A stretch of 64,000 bases of DNA, taken from contig CACMJT010000001.1 of assembly GCA_902614065.1 (NCBI GenBank), positions 94,501 to 158,500 of the forward strand, read 5' to 3'. Position numbers and translations under genes: made by a program. The notes beneath the pieces were generated by a model. That model did not search any database, was not told the DNA's origin, and was given only the letters and a program-made list of their open reading frames with translations. Of this stretch, positions 19,606 to 28,213 are shown in pieces (position 1 is the first letter of the stretch; the number at the start of each line of letters is the position of its first letter). The DNA is from an uncultured Bacteroidota bacterium (GTDB lineage: Bacteria > Bacteroidota > Bacteroidia > Flavobacteriales > Flavobacteriaceae).

Positions 19606-21101
19606 TTAATAACAATTGATTCATTAGTAATTTTTCTCATATCAAGGAGCTTTTCGGAATATTTTTCTACAACATCTTTATACCTCGGTTCTTTCGAGAT
19701 ATCTATAGATTGTAGTTTATCAGTTCTCATATCAAACAACATTTTAGCTACAACCCTTTCATTAGAATCTGGAGATGGCGTGTTATTTCCATTTCTGTCT
19801 TTATAATATTTATCATAAGCCATTATCTCGTGGTATGAATAATCTAAATCTTGAACAACTTCTCTCATTTGATATCTGCTATATATTTCAGATTTAAATT
19901 TTTGAGATGGGTCTTTCAATATGGGTACAAGGCTCTCACCATGAATATAATCTGGGGGCTCTATACCTGCTAATTCACTCAAAGTGGGATAGATGTCAAC
20001 ATATTCAACTAACGCATCTGTTTTTTCATTTTTTGTCATGTTCGGTGCTGAGATGATTAACGGAACATGAATTGCCTCTTGAAATGTATGGTGCTTACAC
20101 CAAAAACCATGTTCTCCCAAGAAGAAACCATGATCACTCCAAAATACTATGGTTGTGTTATCTCTAAGACCTAAATCATCCAAAGATTTGATTAATTTGC
20201 CCACCAATGCATCCAGATAACTAACGCTTGCATAATAACTTTTTATTAATTCTTTTTCAGTTTCTAGCGAGACAGGTCCTTTTTTTGGGATATCCAAATA
20301 TCCATTCCTTAATTCTTCCCAGTTATGAAAAGCCCTATTGTGTGCATTTCTGGGAATAGTTTTTTCTCTTGATATAGTCAAATCACTATCATTGTACATT
20401 TCTCCATATTTCTTTGGTTGAATAAAAGGCAAATGTGGAGAGACATAACCAACCGCAAGAAAGAAAGGATCCTGTGAATCTTTAAAATTGCCAAGTGTTT
20501 TAATAGCAAAATCCGTCAATTTACCATCAGTATATGCATCATCTTCAACATCAGCGTACTCCCAGGCAGGTCCAATGTAATTATTAGGTTGGTTAGGATT
20601 ACTTTCTTTTCTCTTTTCAATCATTCTAAGAGTTTTTTTACTCTGATAATCCCTTTGCTCTCTAAAATTCCTGTAAATATCCCACTCATCAAAATTATCT
20701 CTCCATTCATGATAAATTTTTCCGATTGATGCAGTGGTGTAACCATTTTGCTTGAAAAGTTTTGCTAATGTAATTGCTTTGGGTAAATCTTCATCAGCTC
20801 TTGTATAGTACTTAACGAATCTTGATTTACTACCTCTAACACCAGTTAAAATACTTGCTCTACTAGCACCACATACAGCGATATTGGTATATGCTTGATT
20901 GAATTGAACACCCTCTGACGCAAGTTTATCAAGATTTGGTGTTTTCATTTGAGGATATCCATATGAATTAATTAGCGGCCGCATATCGTCAACACCAATA
21001 AACAAAACATTTTGTTTCTTTTGAGAGACCAATGTCGTAGATACGAAAAATGATATCAAAATGAATATTGACTGTTTAAGATTTAGTAAATTTTTACTCA
21101 T
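19602..21101 (-). CDS. Type I sulfatase, iduronate-2-sulfatase-like
   Basis: Secreted arylsulfatase-fold hydrolase of 499 residues with a Sec signal. The formylglycine motif is CGASRASILTG, with C77 as the residue to be modified. The calcium site is GVDDMRP (about residue 36) and FWSDHGFFLGEHGFW lies near residue 320. These fit the S1 family, closest in pattern to iduronate-2-sulfatase-like members. Placed in a xylan operon, it most plausibly removes sulfate esters from a sulfated xylan-type polysaccharide, but this is inference. It would need a formylglycine-generating enzyme or anSME, which I do not see here. Confidence 0.9.
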   Translation of the reverse strand: MSKNLLNLKQSIFILISFFVSTTLVSQKKQNVLFIGVDDMRPLINSYGYPQMKTPNLDKLASEGVQFNQAYTNIAVCGASRASILTGVRGSKSRFVKYYTRADEDLPKAITLAKLFKQNGYTTASIGKIYHEWRDNFDEWDIYRNFREQRDYQSKKTLRMIEKRKESNPNQPNNYIGPAWEYADVEDDAYTDGKLTDFAIKTLGNFKDSQDPFFLAVGYVSPHLPFIQPKKYGEMYNDSDLTISREKTIPRNAHNRAFHNWEELRNGYLDIPKKGPVSLETEKELIKSYYASVSYLDALVGKLIKSLDDLGLRDNTTIVFWSDHGFFLGEHGFWCKHHTFQEAIHVPLIISAPNMTKNEKTDALVEYVDIYPTLSELAGIEPPDYIHGESLVPILKDPSQKFKSEIYSRYQMREVVQDLDYSYHEIMAYDKYYKDRNGNNTPSPDSNERVVAKMLFDMRTDKLQSIDISKEPRYKDVVEKYSEKLLDMRKITNESIVIK

Positions 21102-21137
21102 TCGTTAGGTATTTTAATTAAAGATAAGGCTAGTTTA

Positions 21138-21169
21138 AAAAAAAAAGGAGGAAAAATCCTCCTTTTTTC
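21138..21169 (-). terminator. Rho-independent terminator or attenuator within the xylan locus
   Basis: A hairpin GGAGGA/TCCTCC with a 4-base loop, flanked by A and T tracts that extend the stem and supply a U run on both strands. It lies between the SusC-SusD-small protein set and the sulfatase-to-xylanase set. It probably limits read-through so that the transporter genes are expressed more than the enzymes. Confidence 0.75.
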
Positions 21170-21185
21170 TAAAGCTATAAATCAA

Positions 21186-21527
21186 TTATTGCCTCCGAGC
21201 CTCATTACCAGACTTTAAAAGAGCAACAGCTTTTTTGTTACCAAACTTTTTGGATAAAGTTTCTTTAATATTATTGTAACCTTTTCTGTAGACAACTTTT
21301 TTAGCCTCAGGGTCAGTTATACCCTGTTTCTTAATTTCAGCTGCGTTTGTAACAATTTGATTTAAGGTTGCATCGTAAAAAATCTTTTTATCTTTTTTAC
21401 TGAGAGAATGCTTGTCAGCAACGTAGTTTGTAATTTTTTCAGCATTCTTAATCTGATTTTTAGTTGGTTCTTGAGCAAGAATAAAAACCGGGATAATTAA
21501 AAAGATAAATAAAATTGTCTTATTCAT
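21186..21527 (-). CDS. Small secreted protein of unknown function in the xylan locus
   Basis: A 113-residue protein with a clear Sec signal (FIFLIIPVFILAQ) and a roughly 94-residue mature part that is Lys-rich and looks helical, without cysteines. I do not recognise a family. It lies 2 bases after susD and just before the terminator, so it is made together with the outer-membrane uptake complex. Its position suggests a periplasmic or surface accessory of xylan uptake. Confidence 0.75.
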   Translation of the reverse strand: MNKTILFIFLIIPVFILAQEPTKNQIKNAEKITNYVADKHSLSKKDKKIFYDATLNQIVTNAAEIKKQGITDPEAKKVVYRKGYNNIKETLSKKFGNKKAVALLKSGNEARRQ

Positions 21528-21529
21528 AA

Positions 21530-23125
21530 TTAATTAATTAACTCATTAGTATTAATTTCACTTAGTGGGATCTGAAGTTTCATGATTTCAGACTCATTTG
21601 TTGAAAACTTAACCTCACGATTCGCTTGATATTTCTGAGAACCAATCAATACTTTTTTACCAAAAGAATTGTTATGAGGTAAAACTGTGTGGTCCAAGAA
21701 ATACTGATAACCACGTCTTTTATTATGGAATGAATCCTCACCCTCTCCAATTAATTCAAACTGATACTCTTCCATGATAGCATCCCTAAATGAGCTTTGA
21801 CCTTGAGAATATTCAGCCCTTGGAGTTAAACCTGCTCTAGTTAAAACTGGCATTAAATAAGTCATTTCCTGACCATTACCAAGCTCATTGGATATCTCGG
21901 CAAGCATCAATAATAATTCTGCATATCTCATTGCTACAACATTTTGACTATTGTATTGGTTGCTATGAGTTCTATCTTTTTCAACCCATTTGAACAAATA
22001 TGGGTGAGAACTTCCCATACCACCTCTCCAAGGAGCAGATGGGTAGTTTCTTACGTTACCTGCAGGTGGAGTCCTATCGGCTCTGTAATACTGATGTAAG
22101 TAGGTGGCGTTATACCTTTTGTCAGGAAAACTAGAAATTAAAGTTGGTCCAGTCCAAGTCTGACCTCCACCATAAGCAGCAACATGCTTGTCGTGTTGAA
22201 AAGCAGTCACCTGGAACCAACCAAAGTGCATACCAGCTTTATATTTCCATGGTGTAAAGTTCCTTCCGATTTGTGAGTTTGCAGCATCTTGAGCAATTTG
22301 CAATTCAAAGACAGATTCGGTTGAATTTTCACCTTGAACTGTAAATAAACTTCCATAGTCGGCAACAAGTGAATATTCTCCACTGTTGTAAACCTTCATT
22401 GCTTCATTGTATGCAAGACCCCAATAGTCCATTGCACCGCCCATTGTTTGTATGTCAGTGTTAGTAGCTTTAGCCATGTAAACTTTAGCTAACAACATAC
22501 TAGCAGCGTGTTGTTTAGGGTAACCTGTGCCTCCATTACCATTCAATAATGTTTGTGCCATTTGTAAATCTGAAACAATTTGATCATAAACATCGGATGC
22601 TGGAGATTTAGCTTTATTGGTATTTCCCTCAGATGGAAGTTCCAACCACAATGGAATATCACCCCAATGAGTGGCTAGTTTAAAATATGCCCAAGCCCTT
22701 ACAAAATAGGCATGACCTGCAACATCGTTGAATGCTAGTTCATCAGTGTTACTAGGTGATGAAACAGTATTAATTGCTGCAATTGCCCCATTTGCTCTTG
22801 CTATGGCTTGATACAAACCTCCCCACATGAAGTCTGCGTCCATGTGATATCCTGGTTTAAGGGAGCAAAGGGTTGACATGTCTCTTGATGTAACTCTAGC
22901 CCCACCTTTTCTTGTAAACATAATTCCAGAATATAGGTTTTCAATAAATAATCTTCTTTCTTGAGTGTTGTAGCCTGTCAATGCCTGATAAATACCATCT
23001 CTTGCAGCTTCAGCACTTTGAACATCTTGATACAATGTTGCGTCTAGGAACGGTGGACTCTCATCCAAGTCACACGATACAAAAAATATCAATGGAAGAA
23101 TTAAAAAAAGTTTTATGTATTTCAT
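21530..23125 (-). CDS. SusD/RagB family surface glycan-binding lipoprotein
   Basis: Outer-membrane lipoprotein of 531 residues, with lipobox cysteine C18 in FFVSCDLDE. It contains the SusD-like N-terminal TPR segment (AYFVRAWAYFKLATHWGDIPL, about residue 140) and the C-terminal RYAELLLMLAEISNE region typical of RagB/SusD. It forms the lid of the SusC channel and captures oligosaccharides, here probably xylan fragments. The gene follows susC directly. Confidence 0.95.
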   Translation of the reverse strand: MKYIKLFLILPLIFFVSCDLDESPPFLDATLYQDVQSAEAARDGIYQALTGYNTQERRLFIENLYSGIMFTRKGGARVTSRDMSTLCSLKPGYHMDADFMWGGLYQAIARANGAIAAINTVSSPSNTDELAFNDVAGHAYFVRAWAYFKLATHWGDIPLWLELPSEGNTNKAKSPASDVYDQIVSDLQMAQTLLNGNGGTGYPKQHAASMLLAKVYMAKATNTDIQTMGGAMDYWGLAYNEAMKVYNSGEYSLVADYGSLFTVQGENSTESVFELQIAQDAANSQIGRNFTPWKYKAGMHFGWFQVTAFQHDKHVAAYGGGQTWTGPTLISSFPDKRYNATYLHQYYRADRTPPAGNVRNYPSAPWRGGMGSSHPYLFKWVEKDRTHSNQYNSQNVVAMRYAELLLMLAEISNELGNGQEMTYLMPVLTRAGLTPRAEYSQGQSSFRDAIMEEYQFELIGEGEDSFHNKRRGYQYFLDHTVLPHNNSFGKKVLIGSQKYQANREVKFSTNESEIMKLQIPLSEINTNELIN

Positions 23126-23144
23126 TTGTCTATAATTTATTTTA

Positions 23145-26100
23145 TTAAAAGTTTAAGTTAACACCAACAAGGACTGACCTTGAATTAGGTTTATTATTCC
23201 AATCTGTTCCTTGAAGTAATCCATCCCACAGGAACGTAGTAATTTCAGGGTCGTAGCCCGAGTAGTCTGTCCAAGTAAATAGATTTGATCCAGTAATATA
23301 CACGTTTGCTGCATCAATAAAGTTATTGTTACTCAATGGAATGTCATAGTTTAAAGTTATGCTCTTCAATCTTAGATAACTTCCATCCTCAATAACTCTG
23401 TCCATCAAAGCACCAAACAAGTTAGCTGAATAACCAAGTCTTGGATATGCAGCAGAGGTGTTATCAGGTGTCCACCTATCATACCAAGCATCAGCAAGAA
23501 TATTTCTGTAAGTACCTTCTGCCCATCCAAATCTGTAATAGTTTCCATTAACAATTTCATTTCCCTCAACACCATTAAATAATGCTCTCATTGAAAATCC
23601 TTTGTATGAGAGATTAACATTAAATCCATAAACATAATCAGGATTTGGATTTCCTATAACAGTTCTGTCAGCAAGGTCAACAACACCATCCCCATTTAAG
23701 TCTAAAACTTTTATATCACCAGGCTGAGACATAGATCCATTGATTGGATACATTGTATCTCCTGACTGAAACAATCCATCAGTCTTCCATCCATAAAATA
23801 ATGCAACTTCATGTCCTTCCATGAAGATGTTAATTGGGAATTTAATACTATTACCACGACTTGGTACATTTCCTAGATAAGATGCAATTTGTTGGTTTGC
23901 ATATCCACCCATTCCATCAGACATTAATATATCCCCTGGAACTAAGCCAAGATTTTCAATTTTAGATTTGTTGAAAGAAATGTTTCCACCAAAGGAGAGG
24001 TTAAAATCACCCTTATCAATTGCAGTAATATCTAATCCAATCTCTAATCCTTTGTTTTCAAGTCCACCTCTGTTAACTAACATGTTTGCAAAACCAGAGG
24101 ATGTTGGTATGGGAGATTGTTGTAGTAAATTTTTTGTATTTTTTTGATATACATCAACAACCCCAGTTATTTTTCCATTTGCAAATCCAAAATCAACACC
24201 GAAGTTAACCTGTTCAGTAGTTTCCCAAGTTAAATCTGGGTTTGCAATATTCGCTAGAACGATGGGTACAGTAGTACCATTAGATGTGTTTCCGTAAAGA
24301 GAAGAAGAAGCACCATAGTTGGGTAATGTTCCATATGGACCTATACCATGATTACCTATTTCACCCCAACCTGCTCTAAACTTAAGACTTGAAAATAAAT
24401 CTAAGTTTTGAACAAATTTTTCACTCCCAGCTCTCCAAGCAAAAGCAAATGATGGGAAAAATCCATATCTATTATCCTCAGAAAATTTAGAGACTCCATC
24501 TCTTCTAAAACTAGCTGTAAGTACATATTTATTTTTGAATGTATAATTTACCCTACCTAAAACTGAAAATAATTGTTGATCAGCAGCTCTCAGTAGCAAT
24601 GGTGAGGATACAATTTGACCTAAGAATGGTTGTTGAGTTCCAAGTTGAGCAGTTACAAAATCTTGAACAGCATAAACACTGCTTTCTACATCTCTCACAT
24701 CATATGTGACACCAAGAGCAGCATTAACCCTGTGATTTCTATTAATGTTTCTGTTGTATCTCAAAAAGTTGTTGACCTGGTAAGTTAGAGCATTCAATTT
24801 CATTTTTTGATACAATCCATTTGCATTTGCACCTTGCCATGTTGTTAGACCATAAAACCTAGTCCTATCCTTATCCCTAAGGTTACCACCAATCCTAAAC
24901 TCATACATTAATCCTGGTGTTCTTAATTTATATTTTAAAGCAAGAGAAGCAATAACTCTGTTTTCTCTTGACTCATCAGCAAAATCATTAACCCACGACA
25001 AAGGGTTTGATAGTTGTCCGTCATCGAAGAAACTTTCTTCATCAGTTCCATTAGATAAAACGGGATTGTATGAAACAGTCTGTTGAACAAAACTTTGATC
25101 ACCTCCAATTTTGTCACCACCCTCAGCAAAATCTGAATCACTAAAAAAAGTTGAAAATCTACCTTCAACCCTTAAACGATCACTTAAATCATAATTGATA
25201 TTTAATCTTATATCTGTTGTTTTGAATGAAGAGTTATCAATCAAACCATTTAAGTCATTAAAACCAGCAGATAAATAAAAATCTCCATTATCATTTCCAC
25301 CTGAAAAAGTAGCACCAAAGCTTGAGCTAACACCTTGTTGATAAACTTCATCTTGCCAGTTGTAAAGGGTTGCAGGAGTCGTATCTATATTATTTGATGG
25401 AGTTCCATCAGGATTTGATAAAAAAGAATAAACCGAGCCTCCATCGACAACGTATCTTGGGGTTTCACCTGCAGCAAGTCTAGTTGCATTTGAATAGTTA
25501 GCATATCCAGCACCATCAAGCATGTCATATGTTTTAGTTATTTCACTAATAGTTCTACTAAAAAATGTATTGAACTTACCACCTGGCTCATCTGAAGATC
25601 CACTTTTAGTTGTTATCAAAACAACCCCGTTAGCACCCCTTGAACCATAAATTGCTGTAGCTGATGCATCTTTTAAAATTTCAATTCTTTCAATGTCTCT
25701 TGGATTAATACCATTCAAACCACTTTGAGGGTCTTGCCCTGTATTTCCTTGACCGCTTCCATCAACAGATGCCACATCTTCAGCAGCAGATGAGATAATA
25801 ACACCATCAACGACATATAAGGGCTCATTATTTCCTCTTAAACTACTTGCGCCTCTAATTCTTACACTCACTCCTGAGTTAGGGTTGGCAGCATTCTGAG
25901 TCACTTGAACACCAGCTGCTCTACCTTGCAGAAGTTGATCCACTGTAGCAGCTTGCCTAGATACCTCGTCTTCAATTTTCACAGATGCAACAGAACCAGT
26001 AAGGTCTCTTTTTAATACAGTTCCATAACCAACTACAACAACCTCTTCAAGAGCTTCAGTATCAGGTTCTAACTGAACTGTAATTGTTGTTTGACTAGAA

Positions 26101-26348
26101 ACATCTACTTCTTGATTTGTATAACCTATGTAGGAAACAACAAGAACTTGGTCTCCATCTGATGGAATAGTAATTGAAAAATTACCATCAAAATCTGAGA
26201 TTGCCCCAATAGTATCTGAACCTTTTAATTGAACAGTTGCACCAGGAAGTGGTGAACCATTTTCGTCATTAATTGTACCGTTAATCGTTTTGGATTGTGC
26301 AAAAATGAAAAGCGGGAACAAAATAAAGACTAATAGAAATCTATTCAT
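23145..26348 (-). CDS. SusC/RagA family TonB-linked outer membrane receptor
   Basis: A TonB-dependent channel of 1067 residues. After the signal peptide there is a carboxypeptidase-D-like regulatory domain (about residues 20-95, TINGTINDENGSPLPGATV). Next come a TonB-box-like EEVVVVGYGT, the plug domain (LQGRAAGVQVTQ, VRIRGASSLRGNNEPLYVVD) and a beta-barrel ending in phenylalanine. It is the first gene of the xylan locus. About 230 bases separate it from tRNA-Arg, where the promoter must lie, though I see no good TAnnTTTG match. Confidence 0.96.
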   Translation of the reverse strand: MNRFLLVFILFPLFIFAQSKTINGTINDENGSPLPGATVQLKGSDTIGAISDFDGNFSITIPSDGDQVLVVSYIGYTNQEVDVSSQTTITVQLEPDTEALEEVVVVGYGTVLKRDLTGSVASVKIEDEVSRQAATVDQLLQGRAAGVQVTQNAANPNSGVSVRIRGASSLRGNNEPLYVVDGVIISSAAEDVASVDGSGQGNTGQDPQSGLNGINPRDIERIEILKDASATAIYGSRGANGVVLITTKSGSSDEPGGKFNTFFSRTISEITKTYDMLDGAGYANYSNATRLAAGETPRYVVDGGSVYSFLSNPDGTPSNNIDTTPATLYNWQDEVYQQGVSSSFGATFSGGNDNGDFYLSAGFNDLNGLIDNSSFKTTDIRLNINYDLSDRLRVEGRFSTFFSDSDFAEGGDKIGGDQSFVQQTVSYNPVLSNGTDEESFFDDGQLSNPLSWVNDFADESRENRVIASLALKYKLRTPGLMYEFRIGGNLRDKDRTRFYGLTTWQGANANGLYQKMKLNALTYQVNNFLRYNRNINRNHRVNAALGVTYDVRDVESSVYAVQDFVTAQLGTQQPFLGQIVSSPLLLRAADQQLFSVLGRVNYTFKNKYVLTASFRRDGVSKFSEDNRYGFFPSFAFAWRAGSEKFVQNLDLFSSLKFRAGWGEIGNHGIGPYGTLPNYGASSSLYGNTSNGTTVPIVLANIANPDLTWETTEQVNFGVDFGFANGKITGVVDVYQKNTKNLLQQSPIPTSSGFANMLVNRGGLENKGLEIGLDITAIDKGDFNLSFGGNISFNKSKIENLGLVPGDILMSDGMGGYANQQIASYLGNVPSRGNSIKFPINIFMEGHEVALFYGWKTDGLFQSGDTMYPINGSMSQPGDIKVLDLNGDGVVDLADRTVIGNPNPDYVYGFNVNLSYKGFSMRALFNGVEGNEIVNGNYYRFGWAEGTYRNILADAWYDRWTPDNTSAAYPRLGYSANLFGALMDRVIEDGSYLRLKSITLNYDIPLSNNNFIDAANVYITGSNLFTWTDYSGYDPEITTFLWDGLLQGTDWNNKPNSRSVLVGVNLNF

Positions 26349-26535
26349 GTTTAATAATTTTTTGGTTAGTTTATAAAAATTTCAGATCTAAATTAAGAAA
26401 AAATTTACAGTAAAATGTGTTAATTTTTAAATATCCATAAAAAATTACATCATTGTTTAAGAATCTGATACGTATATGAGTATAATAATAATGAATAATT
26501 AATAATTGAAACTAAAAGTTGATTAATCAATATTC
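26349..26535. other. AT-rich intergenic region upstream of susC
   Basis: This gap between the susC start and the tRNA-Arg promoter must hold the promoter of the xylan locus. I see no TAnnTTTG match for the minus strand, no clear operator palindrome and no small ORF that I would support. Confidence 0.4.
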
Positions 26536-26565
26536 TTGTGCAAGAAAATTAATTATTTAAATTTG
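26536..26565 (+). promoter_or_regulatory. Promoter of tRNA-Arg (TTG - 19 nt - TAAATTTG)
   Basis: A TTG at 26536-26538, a 19-base spacer and TAAATTTG at 26558-26565 match the Bacteroidota -33/-7 promoter layout. The tRNA begins 10 bases downstream. Confidence 0.65.
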
Positions 26566-26575
26566 CGGTTCAATA

Positions 26576-26649
26576 GGTCGCGTAGCTCAGCTGGATAGAG
26601 CATCTGCCTTCTAAGCAGACGGTCGCACGTTCGAATCGTGCCGCGATCA
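26576..26649 (+). tRNA. tRNA-Arg (anticodon TCT)
   Basis: A 74-base tRNA: acceptor GGTCGCG pairs with CGCGATC (one G-U), the D arm holds AGCTCAGCTGGATAGAGC, the anticodon loop is CTTCTAA, the T loop is TTCGAAT and the discriminator is A. Unlike the other three tRNAs here, it is followed by an encoded CCA (26650-26652). Confidence 0.95.
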
Positions 26650-26653
26650 CCAG

Positions 26654-26678
26654 AGCCCACAATTTGTGGGCTTTTTTT
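26654..26678 (+). terminator. Rho-independent terminator after tRNA-Arg
   Basis: Perfect stem AGCCCAC/GTGGGCT with a short AATTT loop followed by a run of seven T, two bases after the encoded CCA. Confidence 0.85.
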
Positions 26679-26693
26679 ATTAACTTAACATAA

Positions 26694-26840
26694 ATGAAAA
26701 CATTCCTTAGATGGCACAAAAATTTTACAGAAAAAAAAAGAAAATTTTATAAACTATCACATTATCAAACCTACTGGGTTTCTTGGATAAAGGGTTTGTT
26801 AACGGGAGCTATTATTTTATACTTTATTTTTGTTGGATGA
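26694..26840 (+). CDS. Small single-helix membrane protein (48 residues), coupled to the next gene
   Basis: A short ORF beginning MKTFLRWHKNFTEKKRKFYK and ending in a hydrophobic helix (LLTGAIILYFIFVG). The basic, aromatic N-terminal half should lie in the cytoplasm. Its TGA overlaps the ATG of the downstream oxidoreductase (ATGA), the coupling used by real gene pairs in this window, and the gene sits 16 bases after a terminator. I do not know its function. Confidence 0.6.
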   Translation: MKTFLRWHKNFTEKKRKFYKLSHYQTYWVSWIKGLLTGAIILYFIFVG

Positions 26841-28213
26841 TTAGAAGAAATTTTATCAAAACCAGTGGGATTTTATTAGGCTCTACATTCTACCTTCCAA
26901 GCATCTTGGCATCTAAAAATCTAAATTCAAGATTAAATATTGGGTTAATAGGAGTAGGTGGAAGAGGAATCCAAAATTGGAAACCCATAATTAGGACTGA
27001 GAATATTGTTGCTATGTGTGATGTGGATGATGGATGGGCATATAATGCGCTAAATGAAATAAAACAATTACATCCAAATGTAAAAAAATTCAAAGATTAC
27101 AGGGTTATGTTTGATAAAATGAAGAATTCTCTAGATGCAGTAATTATAAGCACACCGGACCATACTCATTTTCACGCTGCAATCACAGCAATGGAGCTAG
27201 GCTTACATGTTTGTATTGAAAAACCTTTGGCTCACAATGTATGGGAATGCAGAACCCTAAAAAAAGCTGCTAATTATTATGGAATTGTTTCTCAAATGGC
27301 AAACCAAGGTCACACAACAAATGGGATAAGACAAGTGAAAGAATGGTATGACTCTGGAATATTGGGTGAAGTTCGCGAAGTTCACGCTTGGTTTGGTGAA
27401 TTTAATTTTAAACCAGGTCATTGGTGGGATATGCCAAGTGAATTTCCGCCTAAAAAACAAACTATTCCAAAAACGTTGGAATGGGATCTGTGGCTTGGAC
27501 CAGCAAAAAACAGAGACTATAACAAAGTTTATGTTCCTAAATCATGGAGAGGTTTTTTTGATTTTGGAAATGGACAATTGGGTGATTGGTCATGCCATAC
27601 ACTTGATGCACCCTTTTGGGCTTTAGATTTGGGTATGCCCAACTCAGTGGTTGGACATGTACCCAGTCCAAGAATTAAAGAGAATTTTGTTGCTGATAAA
27701 TCGACCGTGGAGTTTAATTTTCCTGCTAATAAAAAAAGAAGATCTGTAAAATTAAAATGGTATGAAGGTGGTTTTAAGCCGAAGTTTAAAGATGATTTTC
27801 CTTTGAAAAAAATACCAAATTTAGGTATGGTTATGATTGGATCTAAAAAATCTTTAATGACTGGAGGTCGTCCGAATAACCCTAGATTACTTGTAGACAA
27901 TGAAGAATGGGCTGAATTTCAAAAGAACACTCCGAAACAAAAAATTCCACGAGTGAAATCAGGCGATGAAACTCCCATACAAGAATGGATAGATGGAATC
28001 AAAAATGATTATTTACCAGGTTCAAATTTCAATTACAGTGCAGAGCTAACTGAAATGGCATTAGTTGGAGTTCTGTCACAAAGATTTGGTGGAAGAATTG
28101 AATATGATGCAAAAAAAATGGAAATTACGAATAGACCAGAACTAAACAAATTTTTGAAAGAGGAGGCAAGAGATGGTTGGAAAGTATCCGAATTTTACAA
28201 TTCACTAAAATAA
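26837..28213 (+). CDS. Gfo/Idh/MocA family oxidoreductase with Tat signal
   Basis: Exported NAD(P)-binding oxidoreductase of 458 residues from the ATG at 26837. The N-terminus MIRRNFIKTSGILLG is a twin-arginine signal. The Rossmann motif is NIGLIGVGGRG, CIEKPLAHNVWE is the family EKP motif (about residue 137) and QLGDWSCHTLDAPF is near residue 250. The type is common in Bacteroidota with carbohydrate catabolism. I reject the upstream TTG at 26783 because it lies within the 48-residue small gene. The last 19 bp overlap the convergent DUF3089 gene. Confidence 0.88.
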   Translation: MIRRNFIKTSGILLGSTFYLPSILASKNLNSRLNIGLIGVGGRGIQNWKPIIRTENIVAMCDVDDGWAYNALNEIKQLHPNVKKFKDYRVMFDKMKNSLDAVIISTPDHTHFHAAITAMELGLHVCIEKPLAHNVWECRTLKKAANYYGIVSQMANQGHTTNGIRQVKEWYDSGILGEVREVHAWFGEFNFKPGHWWDMPSEFPPKKQTIPKTLEWDLWLGPAKNRDYNKVYVPKSWRGFFDFGNGQLGDWSCHTLDAPFWALDLGMPNSVVGHVPSPRIKENFVADKSTVEFNFPANKKRRSVKLKWYEGGFKPKFKDDFPLKKIPNLGMVMIGSKKSLMTGGRPNNPRLLVDNEEWAEFQKNTPKQKIPRVKSGDETPIQEWIDGIKNDYLPGSNFNYSAELTEMALVGVLSQRFGGRIEYDAKKMEITNRPELNKFLKEEARDGWKVSEFYNSLK

